Part shown: positions 13,728-19,579 of the stretch, one piece after another
How the letters are laid out: each line of letters opens with the position of its first letter
Numbering within the stretch: position 1 is the stretch's first letter
Assembly: GCA_947491175.1 (NCBI GenBank)
Contig: CANLIF010000008.1
Location: 1 to 19,579 of the forward strand
Direction of reading: 5' to 3'
Source: Actinomycetota bacterium
Lineage (GTDB): Bacteria > Actinomycetota > Actinomycetes > S36-B12 > UBA5976
DNA length: 19,579 nucleotides
The notes under the pieces: generated by a model
The model's database searches: none
What the model was told of the DNA's origin: nothing
The model's input: the letters and a program-made list of their open reading frames with translations, nothing else
Program-made: the position numbers and the translations under genes

Positions 13728-15167
13728 ATGGCTTCCCCAAATCTTGATGAGTTAAGTCGTACCAGTGATTGGTCACAGGTACGCGTCTGCGTAGTTGGAC
13801 TAGGTGTCGCCGGATTCGCTGCGGCAGATGCCCTCATTAACTTAAATGCCAAAGTAGTGGTTATCGATGCGGCATCAGGGGAAAGTCAAAAAGAGCGGGC
13901 CACAATCTTGGAAATCCTCGGAGCTGAAATCCGATTGGGAGATGACACCAAACTTCCCGATGACATTGACTTACTCGTGCTATCTCCCGGCGTATCACCA
14001 CTTGCGCCTATCGTTTCTGCAGCTCAAGTTGCTGGCGTTGCGATTTGGGGAGAATTAGAACTTGCTTGGCGACTTCGTGATCCCGTACATCCGGCGCCTT
14101 GGTTGCTTGTTACGGGAACCAATGGAAAAACTACAACGATCTTGATGTTGGAATCAATTTTGTTGGCTGCTGGTAAGCGAACTGTGGCTGCAGGAAACAT
14201 CGGCCGCTCACTTGTCGAAGTTGTTATGGATCCAACCCCATGGGATGTGTTGGCAATTGAAGTTGGTGCACCACAGTTGCCATTTGTCTACTCAATATCG
14301 CCTCAAGCTGCCGTTTGCTTAAATCTTGCGCAGGATCATATCGATCTTTTTGGAACATACGAGGCATATCGCGACGCTAAAGCAAAGGTCTACGAAAGAT
14401 GTCAGGTCGCAGCAATCTTTAATGTTGCCGATGAAGAAACCATTCGAATGGTAGAGCAAGCCGAAGTCGTAGAGGGCTGTCGGGCAATTGGTTTTTCAAC
14501 TGGAATACCGGACATCTCGATGCTTGGGGTAGTCGAAGAGTTTTTGGTTGACCGAGCATTTTTAGATAACCGACGTGAAGCTGCGCTCGAACTTGCTGAA
14601 ATTTCTGACTTAGCAATTCCGGCGGTACACAACGTTGCTAACGCACTCGCGGCTAGTGCGTTAGCGCGCGCACATGGCGTTGATGCCCGGGCAATCCGTG
14701 ATGGCCTGCGTTCATGGCAACCTGCACCGCACCGCATCGCTCATGTTGGAAACGTGGAAGGCGTTGACTATATAGATGACTCAAAAGCGACCAACACTCA
14801 TGCAGCCGCGACATCTTTAACAGCGTATGAGTCAGTGGTATGGATCGCTGGTGGAATGGCAAAAGGTCAAGATTTTGATGAATTAGTTCTTGCAAACGCA
14901 CATCGGATGCGGGCTGCGGTGCTTTTGGGGGTAGATCAGGATCTGATCGCAGCTGCACTCGAGCGACACGCTCCAAATGTCCCAATTCATTGCGTTACGA
15001 CCAAGGAAACTAATGCAATGGACTTAGTTGTGGCGCTCGCAGCCAAGTCAGCACAACCAGGGGATACCGTACTTTTGGCGCCCGGCTGCGCTTCTTGGGA
15101 CATGTTCAAGGATTACTCTGAGCGCGGCGATGCCTTTGCTGCTGCGGTTAAGCGACTTACGCCATGA
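13728..15167 (+). CDS. murD: UDP-MurNAc-L-alanine:D-glutamate ligase MurD
   Basis: Adds D-glutamate to UDP-MurNAc-L-Ala; 479 residues. A Rossmann-like N-terminal domain (VCVVGLGVAGFAAA, then LSPGVSP) is followed by the ATP loop VTGTNGKTTT (128-137), AGNIGRSL, LNLAQDHIDLFG and the C-terminal DDSKATNTHAA block, with LAPGCASWDMF near the end. Together these identify MurD rather than the other Mur ligases. At 178-184 the sequence reads EVGAPQL where most MurD proteins have E(L/V)SSFQL. The rest is intact, so this is probably a lineage variant. The start is the ATG 5 bases after mraY. The TGA overlaps the ftsW ATG. Confidence 0.96.
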   Translation: MASPNLDELSRTSDWSQVRVCVVGLGVAGFAAADALINLNAKVVVIDAASGESQKERATILEILGAEIRLGDDTKLPDDIDLLVLSPGVSPLAPIVSAAQVAGVAIWGELELAWRLRDPVHPAPWLLVTGTNGKTTTILMLESILLAAGKRTVAAGNIGRSLVEVVMDPTPWDVLAIEVGAPQLPFVYSISPQAAVCLNLAQDHIDLFGTYEAYRDAKAKVYERCQVAAIFNVADEETIRMVEQAEVVEGCRAIGFSTGIPDISMLGVVEEFLVDRAFLDNRREAALELAEISDLAIPAVHNVANALAASALARAHGVDARAIRDGLRSWQPAPHRIAHVGNVEGVDYIDDSKATNTHAAATSLTAYESVVWIAGGMAKGQDFDELVLANAHRMRAAVLLGVDQDLIAAALERHAPNVPIHCVTTKETNAMDLVVALAAKSAQPGDTVLLAPGCASWDMFKDYSERGDAFAAAVKRLTP

Positions 15168-16336
15168 CCACAACACGACCAGTGAATCAAAAAAAATCTG
15201 AGGGCGGATTTTTTGCTCGACTAGAACACCCAATGCTGAATTACCAGATACTTCTTGGTGCAACGGGACTTTTACTCACACTCGGGATTGTAATGGTCGC
15301 ATCAGCTTCGAGTATTTTTTCTTATCAGCAAAATAATGGGAACTCTTGGGCATTGGCAACCAGGCAATTAGTGTTTGCGGCTATTGGTGTCTTCTTAATG
15401 ATTGCAGTTTCCAAAATGCACGTTGATTCGATTCGCCGTAGGGCACCGCTATTCATGGTGATAGTTGGCATCTTGTTAGTTGCAGTGCTTTTGGTTGGTA
15501 CTGCAGTGCATGGTCAAAAGAATTGGATCGACTTTGGTGGACCAGTTCGAATTCAGCCATCTGAGTTTGCCAAACTTGCAATCATTATGTGGGGCGCAGA
15601 TATTCTGGATCGCAAGTACCACTTACTTGAACAACGAAACCATTTATTGTTTCCAGTCCTGCCAGTGTCAGCAACGGTTCTATTGCTAGTTGTTTTACAA
15701 GGTGACTTGGGAACTGCCATGGTAATGATGCCGATTATGGCTTCGCTACTTTATTTCGTAGGTGCGCCAAGAAAATGGTTCTTGGTAATGGGAGCAGCTG
15801 GCCTAGCCGCAATTGCCGCACTATCAATTGCGGCGCCGTACCGCATGGCAAGGTTTACTTCGTGGTTAGATCCGTATGCAGATGCGCAAGGAACTGGATT
15901 CCAAGTTATTCATGGCCAACAAGCACTCGGTTCCGGCGGCTGGTTGGGTTTAGGACTAGGTGGCTCGCGTGAAAAATGGGGAACTTTGCCCGAAGCCCAT
16001 ACTGACTTCATATTTGCAGTTCTAGGTGAAGAGCTTGGAATCTTTGGAACTATTTCAGTTCTTGTTCTCTTCACTGCAATAGCAATTGTGGGACTTCGAA
16101 TTGCTGGACGAACGAATGAAGCATTCATCCAAATCGCCTCACTTGGAATTGTGGCCTGGATTGTTACCCAAGCATTGGTAAATGTCGGAGCGGTACTTGG
16201 AATCCTGCCAATCACTGGTGTCCCCTTACCGCTAGTTTCATATGGTGGGTCTTCTTTGATACCTACCTTGCTTGCCATGGGTATTTTGATGGCATTTGCG
16301 AAGCACGAGGCGCAATTACAGGAACAAAAATCATGA
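15164..16336 (+). CDS. ftsW: Septal peptidoglycan glycosyltransferase FtsW (SEDS family)
   Basis: Polytopic SEDS protein of 390 residues that polymerises lipid II at the septum with FtsI. About ten hydrophobic helices follow a short basic cytoplasmic tail. Family motifs: GQKNWIDFGG (117-126), QPSEFAKLA (131-139), GDLGTAMVM (180-188), the PEAHTDFIFAVLGEELG block (276-292) with D281 at the position of the essential SEDS aspartate, and GVPLPLVSYGGSS near the end. The neighbours murD and murG place it as FtsW rather than RodA. The C-terminal tail is short. The start overlaps the murD stop (ATGA). Confidence 0.97.
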   Translation: MTTTRPVNQKKSEGGFFARLEHPMLNYQILLGATGLLLTLGIVMVASASSIFSYQQNNGNSWALATRQLVFAAIGVFLMIAVSKMHVDSIRRRAPLFMVIVGILLVAVLLVGTAVHGQKNWIDFGGPVRIQPSEFAKLAIIMWGADILDRKYHLLEQRNHLLFPVLPVSATVLLLVVLQGDLGTAMVMMPIMASLLYFVGAPRKWFLVMGAAGLAAIAALSIAAPYRMARFTSWLDPYADAQGTGFQVIHGQQALGSGGWLGLGLGGSREKWGTLPEAHTDFIFAVLGEELGIFGTISVLVLFTAIAIVGLRIAGRTNEAFIQIASLGIVAWIVTQALVNVGAVLGILPITGVPLPLVSYGGSSLIPTLLAMGILMAFAKHEAQLQEQKS

Positions 16337-16349
16337 TTTGGAATTTGGC

Positions 16350-17423
16350 GTGCACATAGTTCTCGCTGGCGGCGGAACTGCTGGACACATTGAACCGGCG
16401 CTTAACTTGGCGGATCAGTTAAAAACTATGGACCCCAACATAGACATCACGGTTCTTGGAACGGCCCGTGGACTTGAAGTTGATTTAGTTCCTGCGCGTG
16501 GGTACAAACTTGAACTGATTCCTGCGGTGCCACTACCTCGAAAATTCAGTGGTGAACTGGTGACGCTGCCTACTCGATTACGTTCAGCCATTAAACAAAC
16601 CCGAGATTTGCTTGCGGAATTGCATGCGGATGTGGTTGTTGGATTTGGCGGCTATGTCTCAATTCCGGCTTATCTTGCTGCTCGTGGTGAAGTGCCAATC
16701 GTGGTGCACGAAGCCAATGCTAGGGCTGGGCTAGCCAATCGAGTTGGTGCCAGATTCGCTGATGCGGTTGCGGAAACAGTTCCAGACAGTTTGCCGCGTG
16801 CTCAATTAATTGGAATTCCATTACGCAAAGCAATTGAGACCCTTGATCGTAAGGCGCTTCGCAGTCAAGCCAGGGAGCGATTTGGGATCAAGAATGAGGC
16901 AATCTGTATTTTGGTTTTCGGTGGATCGCAAGGTTCAGTCAAACTTAATTCAGTCATTGATGATTGCCTGCAAGCAAATATCTTTGGCGACATTGTCATT
17001 TTGCATTCTGTGGGATTAAAGAATGAATTCCCGCAAGCCGAATCAGAACTCTATCGACCATTAAATTATATTGATCGAATGGATTTGGCCTATGCAGCTG
17101 CAGATTTTGTTATTGGCAGGGCTGGTGCAATGACGGTCGCAGAGTTAACTGCAGTTGGATTGCCAGCGTGTTTCGTGCCACTACCAATTGGAAATGGTGA
17201 GCAGAGTCTTAATGCAACTCCGGTAGTCAAGGCTGGCGGAGCCCTAATGATTCCAGATTTGGAATTTAATGCTGATTTTGTTCGTGACCAAATTTTACCA
17301 ATAGTTTCTGATCCAGCAAAGTTAAGCGAAATGTCCAAAGTCACTTCGTCATTTGGATACAAAGATTCCGCCACTGACCTTGCTGAGCTAGTTTTGTCTG
17401 TCGCAGGAAAGGTCAGACCTTGA
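16350..17423 (+). CDS. murG: UDP-GlcNAc:lipid I N-acetylglucosaminyltransferase MurG
   Basis: Membrane-associated GT-B glycosyltransferase that converts lipid I to lipid II; 357 residues from the chosen start. The glycine-rich loop GGGTAGH is at 7-13, then VGFGGYVSIPAYLAA (97-111), HEANARAGLANRVG (120-133), the second glycine loop FGGSQGSVKLN, and the UDP-GlcNAc site GRAGAMTVAELTAVGLP with PIGNGEQSLNA. GTG 16350 is preferred because it gives the usual MxIVLAGGGTAGH beginning, 13 bases after the ftsW stop. The frame also has TTG codons upstream at 16296 (inside ftsW) and 16338, but these would add residues no MurG normally has. The ribosome binding site is weak (TTTGGA). The TGA overlaps the murC start. 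Confidence 0.96.
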   Translation: MHIVLAGGGTAGHIEPALNLADQLKTMDPNIDITVLGTARGLEVDLVPARGYKLELIPAVPLPRKFSGELVTLPTRLRSAIKQTRDLLAELHADVVVGFGGYVSIPAYLAARGEVPIVVHEANARAGLANRVGARFADAVAETVPDSLPRAQLIGIPLRKAIETLDRKALRSQARERFGIKNEAICILVFGGSQGSVKLNSVIDDCLQANIFGDIVILHSVGLKNEFPQAESELYRPLNYIDRMDLAYAAADFVIGRAGAMTVAELTAVGLPACFVPLPIGNGEQSLNATPVVKAGGALMIPDLEFNADFVRDQILPIVSDPAKLSEMSKVTSSFGYKDSATDLAELVLSVAGKVRP

Positions 17424-18817
17424 GTTACTTGGTGGGTCGTGTTCATATTGTTGGTATTGGTGGCGCTGGCATGAGCGGCATAGCTCGAGTGCTGCTAGCT
17501 AGAGGTATTGAAGTATCTGGCAGCGATGCCAAAGATTCCCGGCGCTTGCAGGCCTTAAAGCCCCTGGGTGGAAAAGCGTTTGTCGGACATGATGCAGACA
17601 ATTTGATTATTTCGGGCAGCCAGCCATCGTGTTTAGTTATTTCCACAGCAATAGGTAAAGATAACCCAGAGGTTTTGAAGGCGAATGAACTTGGGATTCC
17701 GGTTGTCAGTCGAGCGATCGCGCTTGCTGAATTGCTCCAGAATTCGACCGCGATTTCCGTAGCGGGAACTCATGGAAAGACCACAACTACATCTATGGTT
17801 ACTGTCATTTTGCAAAATGCTGGAAAAGATCCCTCGTTTGTAATCGGTTCAGAAATGAACGAATCGGGCAGTAATGCTCACCAAGGATCTGGCGAGCTCT
17901 TTGTCGTTGAAGCAGATGAAAGTGACGGTACATTCTTAGTCCTACCAACAACCCTTGGAATCGTCACCAATGTAGAAGCAGACCACCTCAACTATTGGGG
18001 AAGTTATGAGGCAATCGAACAGGCTTTCGTTGACTTCATAGTTGGTACTGGTGATCGCAACGGATGCGCAGTTGTGTGTGGCGATGATGCCGGTGCCAAA
18101 GTTGTCACCAAGCGTTCTCGGGAACTTGGCGCAAAGGTGATTACCTACGGGCAAGGTAAAGAAAATGATGCAGTTCTAAATTTACTTCCGTCAGGATCCA
18201 TTGGGTCAAAGTTCACTATTACTTATAACGGGCAAACACATGGGCCAATCAAACTATTGGTGCCAGGAGTTCATAATGCTTTAAATGCAACAGCCGCTTT
18301 TGTTGCAGCCTTAACTCAAGGCTGCACTTCACAACAGTGTGTTAATGGATTGCAGAGTTTTACTGGCACGCATCGCCGATTTGAATTCCGTGGTGAAGTT
18401 TCCGGAGTTCGAGTTTTTGATGACTACGCACATCATCCAACTGAAATTGATGCCGTATTACGTGCAGCTCGAACCGTTGTTGGTAAAGGTCGAGTACTTG
18501 CTGCCTTCCAAGCACATCACTATTACCGCACTGCACTATTTTCAAAAGAGTTTGGACAAGCACTGGGCCTAGCAGATTTCGTCGTAGTCCTTGAGGTATT
18601 CGCGCCAGGCGAGGAACCGATTCCTGGCGCATCAGGAAGCACCATGGCAAACAACGTTCCATTGCCACCTGAGCAAGTTGTGTTCGAACCATCTTGGTCA
18701 AAAGTTCCTGGCCATCTTGTGGCACATGCCGAGCCTGGCGACATTGTGCTAACACTAGGTGCGGGTGACATCGGCATGATGTGCCCAGAGATTCTCACGC
18801 TTTTGGAATCAAAGTAA
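17420..18817 (+). CDS. murC: UDP-MurNAc:L-alanine ligase MurC
   Basis: First Mur ligase, adding L-alanine to UDP-MurNAc; 465 residues. N-terminal GIGGAGMSG (12-20) binds the UDP sugar, and AGTHGKTTT (115-123) is the ATP loop, with the His typical of MurC. VEADESDGTF, NVEADHLNYWG, GTHRRFEF and DDYAHHPTEI complete the signature. The start is a TTG overlapping the murG TGA (TTGA). AGGAAAGG about 8 bases upstream supports it, and the protein begins five residues before the first beta strand as usual. The TAA overlaps the ftsQ ATG. Confidence 0.97.
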   Translation: MSYLVGRVHIVGIGGAGMSGIARVLLARGIEVSGSDAKDSRRLQALKPLGGKAFVGHDADNLIISGSQPSCLVISTAIGKDNPEVLKANELGIPVVSRAIALAELLQNSTAISVAGTHGKTTTTSMVTVILQNAGKDPSFVIGSEMNESGSNAHQGSGELFVVEADESDGTFLVLPTTLGIVTNVEADHLNYWGSYEAIEQAFVDFIVGTGDRNGCAVVCGDDAGAKVVTKRSRELGAKVITYGQGKENDAVLNLLPSGSIGSKFTITYNGQTHGPIKLLVPGVHNALNATAAFVAALTQGCTSQQCVNGLQSFTGTHRRFEFRGEVSGVRVFDDYAHHPTEIDAVLRAARTVVGKGRVLAAFQAHHYYRTALFSKEFGQALGLADFVVVLEVFAPGEEPIPGASGSTMANNVPLPPEQVVFEPSWSKVPGHLVAHAEPGDIVLTLGAGDIGMMCPEILTLLESK

Positions 18818-19503
18818 TGTCACAGACAGTTCGTTCGGCACCTCCAAAAAAGAAGCAACATTCAAAAGTGCCATGGCTGGTTTGGTTATTAGTAATTGTT
18901 TTCGTGGCTCTCTGGTGGAGCTTGTATCAATCAAAGTGGTTTATTGCCCAAGAAGTCGTCATTACTGGTAACTCAAGGTTGTCAGTTGAGCAAATTTCTG
19001 CGACTGCCGCAGTTCCAATTGGAAACTCTTTAATGTCAATTAATCCTGGAATCATCTCGGAACAACTCGAGGCATTGCCGGAAATCAAAATTGTTACTGT
19101 TGAGCGCGGCTGGCCCCATGCAATATTGATTACGATCACCGAACGAACCCCAATAGCAGTGGCGGCAACGGTCAGTGGCTACAACTTGATTGACTCTGAA
19201 GGATTAAATGCCGGAACAGTTCCGGCGCCGCCGGCTGGACTTTTGATCATTTCGGCGCAACCTGACAGTCCAGCCATGACTAATGCGATCCAGGCATTGG
19301 CGGCAATCCCAGCCCAGTGGGCTATCACGGGCTTGAGTGCCCCAACCCAGGACAGCGTCGTGGCAACGCTGGGTAATGGCGCTGTGGTAACTCTGGGTTC
19401 AGGTGAGCGGGCAGCCGACAAAGTAGAAGTTGCCCAAGCCTTAATAGAAAAGGGCTATACGGTAATCAACGTAAGCGCCCCAGATGCACCAACTGTTAAG
19501 TAA
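18817..19503 (+). CDS. ftsQ: Cell division protein FtsQ
   Basis: Bitopic divisome protein of 228 residues that links FtsL/FtsB to the septal synthase. The lysine-rich cytoplasmic tail (1-18) is followed by one transmembrane helix (about 19-36), a POTRA domain beginning FIAQEVVITGNSRLSVEQI (about 42-112), and the FtsQ/DivIB beta domain with ERGWPHAILITITERTPIA. ATG 18817 overlaps the murC stop (TAATG) and is preferred over the in-frame GTG at 18781 inside murC. The outer domain is short but complete. The last two codons and the stop fall within the first copy of a 14-base tandem repeat that runs to the end of the window. In related bacteria ftsZ usually follows. Confidence 0.93.
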   Translation: MSQTVRSAPPKKKQHSKVPWLVWLLVIVFVALWWSLYQSKWFIAQEVVITGNSRLSVEQISATAAVPIGNSLMSINPGIISEQLEALPEIKIVTVERGWPHAILITITERTPIAVAATVSGYNLIDSEGLNAGTVPAPPAGLLIISAQPDSPAMTNAIQALAAIPAQWAITGLSAPTQDSVVATLGNGAVVTLGSGERAADKVEVAQALIEKGYTVINVSAPDAPTVK

Positions 19504-19579
19504 GCGCCGTTAAGTAAGCGCCGTTAAGTAAGCGCCGTTAAGTAAGCGCCGTTAAGTAAGCGCCGTTAAGTAAGCGCCG
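19495..19579 (+). repeat. Tandem array of a 14-base direct repeat at the contig end
   Basis: The unit GTTAAGTAAGCGCC is repeated perfectly about six times (85 bases) with no spacers. It starts in the Val-Lys codons at the end of ftsQ, includes its TAA stop, and runs off the right edge. Stops occur in the unit in all three + frames, so the array is non-coding. Copy number in the genome is unknown because the sequence ends inside it. Confidence 0.95.

Noticed and set aside
16296..16349. TTG 16296 as the murG start
   Set aside because: It would add 18 charged residues before the MurG N-terminal strand and overlap ftsW by 41 bases. GTG 16350 fits the family start.
16333..16359. An 8-codon ORF with an ATGA overlap at the ftsW stop
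   Set aside because: It is too short to support and ends inside murG; it is probably chance.
18781..18816. GTG 18781 as the ftsQ start
   Set aside because: It lies inside murC. ATG 18817 gives a TAATG junction like others in the cluster and a normal lysine-rich tail.
19495..19579. The terminal repeats as a CRISPR array
   Set aside because: The 14-base units are directly adjacent with no spacers, and no cas genes are present.

Overview
The window reads as a contig-sized piece of an actinobacterial chromosome, cut inside a gene at the left edge and inside a tandem repeat at the right edge. Three things point to Actinobacteria: a DUF3040 membrane protein close to mraZ, a DnaE2-type polymerase with actinobacterial motifs, and the cluster order mraZ-rsmH-ftsL-ftsI-murE-murF-mraY-murD-ftsW-murG-murC-ftsQ. 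Third codon positions are visibly A/T-leaning, with many TTA, GAA and AAA codons. This suggests a low-GC, streamlined lineage such as the freshwater Nanopelagicales (acI) rather than a high-GC soil actinomycete. The lineage is an inference. The DNPR motif in MurE predicts meso-diaminopimelate peptidoglycan. All genes lie on the + strand.

Left part, 1-3860: a translesion synthesis pair, dnaE2 (5'-truncated) and dinB, joined by an ATGA overlap. Middle part, 3861-5957: a DUF3040 membrane protein with its own upstream palindromic region, a hairpin, a MaoC-fold hydratase, and a membrane-anchored GH25-like protein that starts with TTG. A 235-base non-coding stretch follows. It holds a consensus-like promoter (TTGACA-16-TAATCT) overlapped by a ladder of GGG boxes with roughly 10-base spacing, which looks like the MraZ operator.

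Right part, 5958-19503: the dcw (division and cell wall) cluster. MraZ is the regulator and RsmH a 16S rRNA methyltransferase. FtsL, FtsI, FtsW and FtsQ belong to the divisome. MurE, MurF, MurD and MurC are amino-acid ligases, and MraY and MurG make lipid I and lipid II. Nearly every junction is an overlap or a gap of 13 bases or less. The only apparent gap, between mraZ and rsmH, is filled by an unannotated 51-codon ORF (6377-6532). It overlaps mraZ by ATGA and rsmH by TAATG, and rsmH has no clear Shine-Dalgarno of its own. The same stretch contains an 88-base imperfect palindrome (6424-6511) whose arms pair over 26 positions with one mismatch. This small ORF plus palindrome is the most unusual thing in the window.

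The right end, 19495-19579, is six copies of a 14-base direct repeat that begins in the last two codons of ftsQ and carries its stop codon. A weaker 10-base repeat spans the stop of the GH25-like gene. No tRNA, rRNA, CRISPR array, insertion sequence or phage gene was seen.
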